Of a stretch of 64,000 bases of DNA, positions 32,400 to 39,623 are shown one piece after another. Source of the stretch: Anaerolineaceae bacterium. GTDB lineage: Bacteria > Chloroflexota > Anaerolineae > Aggregatilineales > Phototrophicaceae. Within the stretch, counting starts at the first letter, position 1. Each line of letters opens with the position of its first letter. The position numbers and the translations under genes were made by a program. The notes below the pieces were generated by a model, which saw nothing but the letters and a program-made list of their open reading frames with translations, was not told the DNA's origin and did no database searches. The stretch is from the NCBI GenBank assembly GCA_028818375.1, contig JAPPOB010000007.1, positions 474,490 to 538,489 on the forward strand. Reading direction: 5' to 3'.

Positions 32400-33830
32400 A
32401 TGCCCTGCAAAATGCTGATTGACGGCGACTGGGTTGACGCCCTCGACGGCCAGACCTTCCCGGTGGACAACCCGGCCACCGGCGAGGTCGTCATGGAAGT
32501 GCCCTTCGGCAGCGCCGCGGACGTGGCGCCGGCCATCGCCGCCGCGCGCCGCGCCCTGCCGGAATGGCGTGAGGCCAGCCCCTGGGAACGCGGCGCCATA
32601 CTTCGCCGGACGGGCGAACTGATCCGCGAGCGCGTGGACGAACTGGCGCGGGCCATGACGCAGGAATGCGGCAAGCCCCTCGTCGAGGCGAAGGGCGAGT
32701 GGGGCTCCGCCGCTGACGTCTTCGACTGGTTCGCCGAGGAAGGCAAGCGCGCCTACGGCCGTCTGATTCCCTCCCACGTGGCGAACAAGCGCATGATGAC
32801 CATCGTGCGGCCCGTCGGCGTGGCGGCCGCCATCACCGCCTGGAACTTTCCCGGCATCCTGCCCTCGCGCAAGTGGGCCGCCGGTCTGGCCGCCGGCTGC
32901 ACCGTGGTCGGGCGCCCCAGCGAACTGACGCCGCTCAGTTCCATGCTGCTGGCTGGCCTGCTGGTTGAGGCCGGCCTGCCGCCGGGCGTGCTCAACCTCG
33001 TCAACGGCGACCCGGCCGGCATGGGCGAGGCCTTCACCGACAGCCCCGAGGTCGACAAGATCAGTTTCACCGGCTCGCAGCGGGTGGGGCGCATCCTGAT
33101 GCGCAACGCCGCGCCGCACTTCAAGCGCCTCTCGCTGGAACTGGGCGGCAGCGCGCCGGTGATCGTCTTCGCCGACAGCGACATCGAACAGGCCGCCGAA
33201 AGCTCCGTCACGGCCAAGTTCCGCAACAACGGCCAGGTCTGCATTTCGCCCTCGCGCTTCTACGTCGAGCAACCTGCCTACGAGGACTTTCTCGAGGCCA
33301 GCGTGGCCGCCGCCGGGCGATTGGTGCTCGGCAACGGCCTGGATGAAGGCGTCACCGTCGGCCCCATGGTCACCGAGGCCGGCCGCGACAAGGTCGAGGA
33401 CTTTGTCGATGACGCGCTGCAGCGCGGCGCGAAAGTGGTCACCGGCGCCGGCCGGCCGGAAGGGATGGACGAGGGCTGGTTCTACAAACCGACGATCCTG
33501 ACCGACATTACGGACGACATGCGTCTGAGCTGCGAGGAGGTCTTCGGCCCGGTGATGGCCGTGTCGTCCTTCAGCTCGCTGGACGACGCGCTGGCCCAGG
33601 CCAACGGCACGCCCTATGGCCTGGCGGGTTACGCGATCACGCGCGACGTCGGCAACATGGTGCGCGTCGCCGAAGAGTTGGAGTTTGGCGTCGTCGGCGT
33701 CAACGATCTGGTGCCGGCGGTGGCGCAGGCGCCCTTCGGCGGCATGAAGCAGAGCGGCTTCGGCCGCGAGGGCGGTCAGGAAGGCCTGCAGGAGTACCTC
33801 GAAACGCGCTTCGTCTCGCTGGCCTTCTGA
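32400..33830 (+). CDS. NAD(P)-dependent aldehyde dehydrogenase
   Basis: This 476-residue protein carries the full ALDH signature set: ITAWNFPGILPSRKWA (cofactor site), GSQRVG, LSLELGGSAPVIVFAD (Glu general base), NNGQVCISPSRFYV (catalytic Cys), and EEVFGPVMAV. Several in-frame ATGs exist; 32400 is preferred because GGAG sits at ideal spacing. In context it is likely a semialdehyde dehydrogenase, perhaps for alpha-ketoglutarate semialdehyde as in non-phosphorylative pentose breakdown, since a sugar-acid dehydratase gene follows after seven bases. That substrate is inferred from neighbours, not from residues. Confidence 0.9.
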   Translation: MPCKMLIDGDWVDALDGQTFPVDNPATGEVVMEVPFGSAADVAPAIAAARRALPEWREASPWERGAILRRTGELIRERVDELARAMTQECGKPLVEAKGEWGSAADVFDWFAEEGKRAYGRLIPSHVANKRMMTIVRPVGVAAAITAWNFPGILPSRKWAAGLAAGCTVVGRPSELTPLSSMLLAGLLVEAGLPPGVLNLVNGDPAGMGEAFTDSPEVDKISFTGSQRVGRILMRNAAPHFKRLSLELGGSAPVIVFADSDIEQAAESSVTAKFRNNGQVCISPSRFYVEQPAYEDFLEASVAAAGRLVLGNGLDEGVTVGPMVTEAGRDKVEDFVDDALQRGAKVVTGAGRPEGMDEGWFYKPTILTDITDDMRLSCEEVFGPVMAVSSFSSLDDALAQANGTPYGLAGYAITRDVGNMVRVAEELEFGVVGVNDLVPAVAQAPFGGMKQSGFGREGGQEGLQEYLETRFVSLAF

Positions 33831-33837
33831 GGCGGTC

Positions 33838-35550
33838 ATGGCGGAGAAACGGCCGCCGGGCCTCGCCGGCGGACTGACCGAATATGGCGACCGCGAGTTC
33901 GCGCAATATCTGCGGCGCTCCTTCGCCAGCGCGATGGGCCATACGCCGCAGAGCCTGGGCAAGCCCGTCGTCGGCGTGCTCAACACTTGGAGCGAACTGA
34001 ATAACTGCCACCGCGGCCTGCGCGAACTGGCGGAAGCCGTCAAACGCGGCGTGTGGCAGGCCGGCGGCCTGCCGCTGGAATTCCCGGTCATCTCCCTCGG
34101 AGAGATCTTTCTCAGCCCGACCAGCATGTTTCTGCGCAACCTGATGGCGCTCGACGTGGAGGCCATGCTGCGCGCCCAGCCCCTGGACGCGGTGGTGCTC
34201 ATGGGCGGCTGCGACAAGACCCTGCCGGCCCTGCTGATGGGCGCCGCCAGCGCGGACGTGCCGGCCATCGTACTGGCCGCCGGCCCCATGCTCACCGGCA
34301 GCCACGAGGGCGAACGCATCGGCGCCTGCACCGATTGCCGTCGCTTCTGGGCGGCCTGGCGTCGCGGCGACCTTGAGCGCGCGACCATCGACGACATTGA
34401 AGGACAGTTGGCGCCGACCGCCGGCACCTGTGGCGTGATGGGCACGGCCAGCACCATGGCCTGCCTCAGCGAGGCCATGGGCATGATGCTGCCCGGCGGC
34501 GCGGCCATCCCCGCCGTGCACGCCGACCGCCTGCGTCACGGCGAGCGCAGCGGTATCCAGGCCGTGGTCCTCGCCCACAAGCGACTGAAACCCTCTCAGA
34601 TCATGACGGAAGCGGCCTTCGACAACGCCCTGCGTGTGCTGCAGGCCATCGGCGGCTCCACCAACGCCGTCATTCACCTGACGGCCATCGCCGGCCGGCT
34701 CGGCATCAAACTGGAACTTGATCGACTGGACGCGATGGCTGACAGCACCCCCGTGCTGGTGGGTCTGAAACCCTCGGGCGCGGCCTACATGGAAGACTTT
34801 CATCGCGCCGGCGGGCTGCCGGTCGTGCTGCAGGCCCTGCGCGGCCAACTGCATGGGGAATGCCTGACCGTGACCGGCGCGACCCTCGGCGGGCAACTGG
34901 CGAAGCCCTTTGTTTGGCCGGCCTGGCAGGACGTGATCCGTCCGCCGCACGATCCCCTGCAGGAGCAGGGCGCGCTGATCGCCCTGCATGGCAGCCTCGC
35001 GCCCGACGGCAGTGTGCTCAAGCGCTCCGCCGCAAGCCCGATGCTGCTGCAGAGCGAGGCGCGCGCCGTCGTCTTCTCCTCGCTGAACGACCTGGCGGCG
35101 CGCATCGACGATCCGGCGCTGGACGCGCGCCCGGACGACTGCCTGCTGCTGCAGAACGCCGGTCCCCTGGGTGGCCCGGGGATGCCCGAGGCCGGCTACC
35201 TGCCGATCCCGCGCAAGCTGACCGGCCAACGCGACATGCTGCGCATCTCCGACGCGCGCATGAGCGGCACGGCCTTCGGCACCATCGTCTTGCACGTGGC
35301 GCCCGAGGCCGCGCTCGGCGGGCCGCTGGGTCTGGCGCGCAGTGGCGACCGCGTGCGCCTGGATGCGCAGCGAAGGCGTCTGGACCTGCTGGTCGACGAG
35401 CGCGAACTGCTGCGCCGCGGCGAAGAGGCGCGGCCGCAGCCCCCGGTTGCCTCCCGCGGTTACGAACGCCTCTACCGCGAGTCGGTGCAGCAGGCGCAGC
35501 TCGGCGTCGACTTCGACTTCCTGCGCCACGAGAGTCTGCAGAGCGGGTGA
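33838..35550 (+). CDS. IlvD/Edd-family sugar-acid dehydratase
   Basis: This 570-residue protein has the Fe-S dehydratase motifs VVLMGGCDKTLPALLMG (Cys125) and TAGTCGVMGTASTMACLSEA (Cys198), both cluster ligands, and GGPGMPEAGYLPIP with SDARMSGTAFGTIVLHVAPE near the C-terminus. It lacks the CPGPGACGG form seen in true dihydroxy-acid dehydratases, such as the second family member at 56912-58624, and fits the sugar-acid branch (arabinonate, xylonate or gluconate dehydratases). It follows the aldehyde dehydrogenase by seven bases and probably completes a Weimberg- or Dahms-like pathway with the importer. The substrate remains open. Confidence 0.88.
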   Translation: MAEKRPPGLAGGLTEYGDREFAQYLRRSFASAMGHTPQSLGKPVVGVLNTWSELNNCHRGLRELAEAVKRGVWQAGGLPLEFPVISLGEIFLSPTSMFLRNLMALDVEAMLRAQPLDAVVLMGGCDKTLPALLMGAASADVPAIVLAAGPMLTGSHEGERIGACTDCRRFWAAWRRGDLERATIDDIEGQLAPTAGTCGVMGTASTMACLSEAMGMMLPGGAAIPAVHADRLRHGERSGIQAVVLAHKRLKPSQIMTEAAFDNALRVLQAIGGSTNAVIHLTAIAGRLGIKLELDRLDAMADSTPVLVGLKPSGAAYMEDFHRAGGLPVVLQALRGQLHGECLTVTGATLGGQLAKPFVWPAWQDVIRPPHDPLQEQGALIALHGSLAPDGSVLKRSAASPMLLQSEARAVVFSSLNDLAARIDDPALDARPDDCLLLQNAGPLGGPGMPEAGYLPIPRKLTGQRDMLRISDARMSGTAFGTIVLHVAPEAALGGPLGLARSGDRVRLDAQRRRLDLLVDERELLRRGEEARPQPPVASRGYERLYRESVQQAQLGVDFDFLRHESLQSG

Positions 35551-35567
35551 GCGAGGGCTTGCCCGGC

Positions 35568-35692
35568 GGCGCTTCAGACAATGGCGACAGCGAGCGCTAA
35601 TGCGATAAGGTAGCGCCCTTCGTCCTGAGCATTCAGCCAGTGCATCACCGCCCCCATGACCGACTTCTGGCGTCGCCTCGCCGCCGCCCCGC
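35568..35692 (+). repeat. Island repeat, copy 1, with nuclease-gene remnant
   Basis: About 125 bases are near-identical to 38491-38615. The copy begins with a remnant of the secreted nuclease gene's end (GASDNGDSER then stop, matching GVFDDGDTER then stop), continues through the leader, and covers the first dozen codons of the toxin-like gene. Only the last codons of the nuclease survive here. Confidence 0.85.
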
Positions 35693-36006
35693 CCGGCCAA
35701 ACCATACAAATCGCCCTTGATCCAGAGGGCGTCCCCGTTTTCCTGGGCCTGGATGAATGGCGTCACATCCTTCACAGACATCCCGAGATGAATGACTTTC
35801 GCGACCTGATTGAGCTTGCGGTTTCCCGGCCCGTCTTTCGCGAACCTGACAGGAGAGCAGACGTGCGGAGGTTCTATTCGAGCGTGCCTGCGGATCGGAA
35901 CATTTCTACCAGGAACCTGCCGCTGCGAGTCAGGGTTGTGGTAAAATACGTGGACGAGCAGGATGGCCTGAAGGGCTACATCAGAACAGCCTTCCTGACG
36001 CGATAA
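35656..36006 (+). CDS. Small toxin-like protein, possibly BECR-fold nuclease (pair 1)
   Basis: This 116-residue protein starts MTDFWRRLAAAPPGQTIQIA. The core WRHILHRHPEMNDFRDLIEL, then PVFREPDRR and VRVVVKYVDEQDGLKGYIRT, resembles small BECR-type RNase toxins: a Trp-x-His-Ile stretch, a central beta sheet and a final strand with Thr. It is followed four bases later by a DUF2283 gene. A paralogous pair lies at 38580-39556 with the same N-terminus. The toxin role is inferred from size, pairing and fold impression; an unrelated small protein family cannot be excluded. Confidence 0.45.
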   Translation: MTDFWRRLAAAPPGQTIQIALDPEGVPVFLGLDEWRHILHRHPEMNDFRDLIELAVSRPVFREPDRRADVRRFYSSVPADRNISTRNLPLRVRVVVKYVDEQDGLKGYIRTAFLTR

Positions 36007-36010
36007 ATGG

Positions 36011-36322
36011 ATGTCACCGATGCAAGCCCACATTCTCAACGGCAATCCGGACATCACCTGGGACTACAGCGATCTCCAGGACACGCTCTACATCAGGCTG
36101 TCTCAGGATTTCGACGCAACCTTCTACGACGAAATCGATTCATCGCCCGGCGTATTTCTGCGCTACACGCTCGATGAGGAGCAGCGCTTTGTGGGCATAA
36201 CAGTCGAACAGATCGTCCGTCGGCTGAACGCGTCGCATCCCGAAGCTGCGGCCCTGAACGCTTTTGCCGAAGGCCTCGTCGCGCAGTTTGCGCCCCCCGA
36301 CCAGCCACCCGGTCAAACCTGA
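36011..36322 (+). CDS. DUF2283 protein, antitoxin candidate (pair 1)
   Basis: This 103-residue protein has the DUF2283 pattern: ITWDYSDLQDTLYIRLSQDF, a middle GVFLRYTLDEEQRFVGITVE, and a C-terminal helix (FAEGLVAQFA). DUF2283 proteins are short and are often encoded next to small toxin-like genes. The gene follows the toxin-like gene by four bases. The partner at 38960-39556 carries two such domains. An ATG three codons in (36020) is an alternative start. Confidence 0.65.
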   Translation: MSPMQAHILNGNPDITWDYSDLQDTLYIRLSQDFDATFYDEIDSSPGVFLRYTLDEEQRFVGITVEQIVRRLNASHPEAAALNAFAEGLVAQFAPPDQPPGQT

Positions 36323-36436
36323 GCAGACCGCGTCAGCCCCGCGCCAACGCAGAGCTCCTGTAGCCCGGACTTCGACTTATCGCGGCACGCGTGTAAGCAA
36401 AGAGTGTGATTGAAGCATTACTCTTAACAACATTTA

Positions 36437-37945
36437 ATGTTAACGTTGTTGGCCATGTCTTCATCCGGGCCGGTTATCATTTATAGATTCGATTCGCCCT
36501 GCGGCAGATATTGCTATGTGGGTCAAACTCAAAATCTTCAGGCGCGGATTCAACAGCATCGCAGCGAAACTGGTGATACGGCGATAGCCCGCCATTGTCA
36601 GGAATGCGAGCAATGCAATCGTGCCCGACAATATCATGCGTCTCGTTCCTGGCCGAAACGTTTTACGCAACTCGGCAGCGCAACCGGAAAAAAACAGGTA
36701 GATGACCTCGAACACCGGTACATTGAAGTAGCCTGTGAGGATTACATCCGCGATCACAACAATCCATTCCCGCTAAATCTGAGGGCGGAAGTCGGCAGCG
36801 GCATCCTGTTGCATGCGGCAAGGAATCTCTACGAGATACGGATGACTCTTGAAGAGGAAACGTTTCGCATTGGCCCGTTGCAGGCAAATTTACAGAGCGC
36901 AGAGCAGGAACGTGACAGCCTCAAACAAAAGTTCGTCGAGGTTAAGAAAGAGCGGGTCGAGGAAAGAAGGGTCCGGAACAGCCTCACGAGAGAGCGTGAC
37001 ACTCTCAAGGAGGAACGCGACAGTACGAGACGAAATCTGCGCAAACTTCGCGAAGAGTGGGACGGCCTCGAACGAAAGTTGGTTGCAGTCGAGAAGGAGC
37101 GGAACAAGGAAAGAAGAGCCCGGATCAGCCTCACAAACGAGCATGATACTCTCAAGAGGGAACGGGACAACACCGGAGAAGAAAGGGACGAACTTCGTAA
37201 CAAGCTGAAAAGTGCCAGGCAGATGCTGGGCAAAGCCAGGAAGGAGCGGGACCAGTATCGGGATGAGCGGGACGCTCTCAAGGAAGAGCGGGGACGACTC
37301 AGACAGGAGCGAGACGAAGCGGGACTAGCTCGCGAAAAACTGGACGATAAGTACTGGAAGCTGAAAGACCAGTGGAATCGTGAGAAGGATTCAATCCGGG
37401 CGGGCAAGCTGGTCACTGTGTTGTTCAGGTTTGCCAGACTGGCTCTCATTCCTGTTCTGATCATTGTGCTTGCAGTGCTTCTGAACTCTGGCTCTCGCGC
37501 CTGGCTGGGGCGGGTAGCCGGCCGGGTTGGACCAGCGCTTGCGTTGCTTCTGGAAGACCCTCTCAGATCCGGTGCCTCAGTACAGCCGGCAGAAATGCGG
37601 CAGTCTCCAGCGACAATCCCTTTGCAGGTCACGCCACGGTCAACGAGCACGTCAGCCCCAACACGCATGCCGACCTCCACTGTGTCACCACTTTCTGAAC
37701 CCGCGCCGCAACAACTCGTCGTGGTTGAAACCGTTGGGGCCAACGCCCGTGCCTGCCCACGCATGGAATGCGAGGTCCTGGCCAAACTCGTGCGTGGCAG
37801 CCAAACTAATGTCATGGATGAAGTACGGGGCGAGACCTATCGCGATAGCGCACTGTGGTACCGTATCGCTTTGTCGGACAGTTTTGAAGAGGCCTTTGTG
37901 CACAGTTCCCTGCTGGGGCCGCCGCTCACAGCGCCCGATGGCTGA
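36437..37945 (+). CDS. Membrane-anchored GIY-YIG protein with long coiled coil and extracytoplasmic SH3-like domain
   Basis: This 502-residue protein has an unusual order. Residues about 12-105 form a GIY-YIG-like domain (VIIYRFDSPCGRYCYVGQTQ with IIY and YVG as the two motifs, LQARIQQH with the conserved Arg, and LEHRYIEV with the likely metal-binding Glu). Residues about 135-335 are a charged coiled coil rich in Glu/Arg/Lys (ERDTLKEERDSTRRNLRK-type repeats). Residues about 343-364 form one membrane helix (LALIPVLIIVLAVLLNS). After a Thr/Pro linker comes an SH3b-like domain (about 430-495, GANARACPRMECEVLAKLVR to EAFVHSSLLG). The nuclease would be inside and the SH3 outside. AT-richer than its flanks. 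Start 36437 or 36455. Confidence 0.75.
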   Translation: MLTLLAMSSSGPVIIYRFDSPCGRYCYVGQTQNLQARIQQHRSETGDTAIARHCQECEQCNRARQYHASRSWPKRFTQLGSATGKKQVDDLEHRYIEVACEDYIRDHNNPFPLNLRAEVGSGILLHAARNLYEIRMTLEEETFRIGPLQANLQSAEQERDSLKQKFVEVKKERVEERRVRNSLTRERDTLKEERDSTRRNLRKLREEWDGLERKLVAVEKERNKERRARISLTNEHDTLKRERDNTGEERDELRNKLKSARQMLGKARKERDQYRDERDALKEERGRLRQERDEAGLAREKLDDKYWKLKDQWNREKDSIRAGKLVTVLFRFARLALIPVLIIVLAVLLNSGSRAWLGRVAGRVGPALALLLEDPLRSGASVQPAEMRQSPATIPLQVTPRSTSTSAPTRMPTSTVSPLSEPAPQQLVVVETVGANARACPRMECEVLAKLVRGSQTNVMDEVRGETYRDSALWYRIALSDSFEEAFVHSSLLGPPLTAPDG

Positions 37946-38014
37946 TGGAAGGAACAGGACGAAAGAAGCCATGAGGGAGAGAACAAAGTACCTGTTTGAG
38001 CCAGGAGCTTCACT

Positions 38015-38524
38015 ATGTTCCTGATTCTCCTGCTGATGTTCCTGGCGCTCTTCACCGCCACGGAAGAACAGGCCGGCGCACCCGCCCCCACCACGCCGAC
38101 CCCGACCCCGCCTGTCGGCGAGCAGGCGCGCGTCCTGCGCGTCATCGATGGCGACACCATCGAAGTATCGCTCAACCGACGCAATCGCCGCGTGCGCTAC
38201 ATTGGCATCAACACGCCGGAGCGCGACGAGCCCTGCTCTAACGCCGCGACGGCCGCCAACCGACGCCTGGTCGGGGGCCGCGACGTCACGCTCGTGCGCG
38301 GCGCCGAAGAGACCGACCGCTACGGACGCCTGCTGCGCTACATCTACGCGGACGGCGTTTTCGTCAACGAGGCCCTGGTGCGCGAGGGCTTCGCCGAGAA
38401 CTTCGTCTGGGAACCCAACACGCGCTTCGTAGACCGCTTCCGCGCGCTGGAGGCGGAGGCGCAATCAGCGGGCCGCGGCTGCCATCCCTCCGGCGTGTTC
38501 GACGATGGCGACACGGAGCGCTGA
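38015..38524 (+). CDS. Secreted/anchored thermonuclease (SNase) family protein
   Basis: This 169-residue protein has a hydrophobic N-terminus (MFLILLLMFLALFTATEEQ) acting as a signal or anchor, a Thr/Pro linker, then an SNase domain: LRVIDGDTIEVSLN (metal Asp), VRYIGINTPERDEP (Arg and Glu; the usual second Asp is Asn), and TDRYGRLLRYIYADGVFVNE (catalytic Arg). It should act outside the membrane on DNA or RNA, though the Asp-to-Asn change may affect metal binding. The end of the gene (GVFDDGDTER) is repeated as a remnant at 35568-35600, so the gene took part in the duplication that made the two toxin-like pairs. Confidence 0.82.
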   Translation: MFLILLLMFLALFTATEEQAGAPAPTTPTPTPPVGEQARVLRVIDGDTIEVSLNRRNRRVRYIGINTPERDEPCSNAATAANRRLVGGRDVTLVRGAEETDRYGRLLRYIYADGVFVNEALVREGFAENFVWEPNTRFVDRFRALEAEAQSAGRGCHPSGVFDDGDTER

Positions 38525-38615
38525 TGCGATAAGGTAGCGCCCTTCGTCCTGAACATTCAGCCAGTGCATCGCCGCCCGCATGACCGATTTCTGGCACCGC
38601 CTCGCCGCCGCCCCG
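38491..38615 (+). repeat. Island repeat, copy 2
   Basis: This is the full-context copy of 35568-35692: it contains the true end of the secreted nuclease gene, the leader and the first codons of the second toxin-like gene. The two copies are direct repeats about 2.9 kb apart. Confidence 0.85.
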
Positions 38616-38960
38616 CTCGATGTGCCCCAGGCGCTCGCTGTCGACCCGGATGGATGTACGGTGTACATGAGTCGCGAGGTCTGGGAGCTGCACATAGTCA
38701 GAAAACGTCCCCGGATGTTTGCGCTGCGTGATTTTGTCGGTCAGACGGTCGACGACCCGGATTTTGTGATAGTTGAAGATCTTGCAAGAAAATACATTCA
38801 CTATTTCAGAAAGGTTCCGCCCCAACTACTGGGCGAGTTCGAATCGCCGGATCACGAAATGCTGGTCGTGGTAAAGTACCTGTATCCAGATGTGTCCGGT
38901 GGTAAGCGAGTGGGCGTTGTTTCCACGGTTTATCTGCCGTACCTGGGAGAGAAACGCTGA
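38580..38960 (+). CDS. Small toxin-like protein, possibly BECR-fold nuclease (pair 2)
   Basis: This 126-residue protein shares its N-terminus (MTDFWHRLAAAP) with the gene at 35656 and the same overall plan: a Trp-x-x-His core (EVWELHIVRKRPRMFALRDF), an acidic 'DPDFVIVEDLARKYIHYFRK' segment and a final sheet (HEMLVVVKYLYP, VGVVSTVYLPYLG). Outside the first 15 residues the two proteins diverge strongly, more than the near-identical leaders would suggest. The stop overlaps the next ATG (TGATG), the usual coupling in toxin-antitoxin pairs. Role inferred. Confidence 0.45.
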   Translation: MTDFWHRLAAAPLDVPQALAVDPDGCTVYMSREVWELHIVRKRPRMFALRDFVGQTVDDPDFVIVEDLARKYIHYFRKVPPQLLGEFESPDHEMLVVVKYLYPDVSGGKRVGVVSTVYLPYLGEKR

Positions 38961-39556
38961 TGCATGCGCAATTGCCACAACGAAGCCCTGAAGTCGCGCT
39001 TGACCATGACAGCGAGGAAGACGTATTCCACGTCATCCTGCAGCCGGACCGACCTGACCTCAGTGACAGTTATTTTGTCAATCTGGGTGATCAACCCGAT
39101 ATTTTCCTTCGAAGAATGGTCTGGGGATCCAGACTTGTCGGCATTTCCGTGAAGCCGGCCTCGATCCGCCTCGGCACAAAAGCGCCGGGCCAGGAAGCCA
39201 TGCGCCAGCTCGCTGACGAACTTGTCGCGCAGTACGGGCAGTTGGACGCGGACGAGATTGCGCGCCATCAATACGATACGTCCCACAGGCTCGATGAAGA
39301 CTCCGGCATCACCTGGAGCTACGAGCCCTTTTCGGAATCCCTTTACATCGATCTCGAACAGGGAGTGACAGACAGGGAAAACCATGAGGCTGACGGGTAT
39401 CCGCATCTGTATTTGCGGCATGCCTGTGACGACGATCGCATCGTCGGCATGTTCATGATTTCTGTCGCCCGCTATCTGGGCACGGAGATGCCCACGGTCG
39501 AGCAGTTGCGCGCATTGGCCAGGGAACTCGTCGCGCAATACGCACCTGACGCCTGA
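38960..39556 (+). CDS. Double DUF2283 protein, antitoxin candidate (pair 2)
   Basis: This 198-residue protein holds two DUF2283-like units: about 10-92 (VALDHDSEEDVFHVILQ, PDIFLRRMVWGSRLVGISVK, QLADELVAQYG) and about 114-196 (ITWSYEPFSESLYIDLEQG, PHLYLRHACDDDRIVGMFMI, ALARELVAQYA). The second unit is closer to the single-domain partner at 36011. Tandem duplication and fusion of the domain is the simplest origin. It shares one base with the toxin-like gene before it and converges on the capsid gene, with a hairpin between. Confidence 0.65.
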   Translation: MHAQLPQRSPEVALDHDSEEDVFHVILQPDRPDLSDSYFVNLGDQPDIFLRRMVWGSRLVGISVKPASIRLGTKAPGQEAMRQLADELVAQYGQLDADEIARHQYDTSHRLDEDSGITWSYEPFSESLYIDLEQGVTDRENHEADGYPHLYLRHACDDDRIVGMFMISVARYLGTEMPTVEQLRALARELVAQYAPDA

Positions 39557-39568
39557 ACAGACATAGTC

Positions 39569-39601
39569 GCGCCGGGGACGCGCAAATCACGGCCCCGGCG
39601 C
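39569..39601. terminator. Hairpin between convergent DUF2283 and capsid genes
   Basis: GCGCCGGGG (39569-39577) pairs with CCCCGGCGC (39593-39601) around a 15-base loop. It has no T tract but lies exactly between two converging genes. Confidence 0.5.
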
Positions 39602-39623
39602 ATGAGTTCAGCAGCCGGCCAGT

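Noticed and set aside
32352..36057. Two very long minus-strand open frames opposite the aldehyde dehydrogenase and dehydratase genes
   Set aside because: Both lie antisense to genes with full family motifs and encode His/Arg/Gln-rich sequence typical of antisense frames in high-GC DNA.
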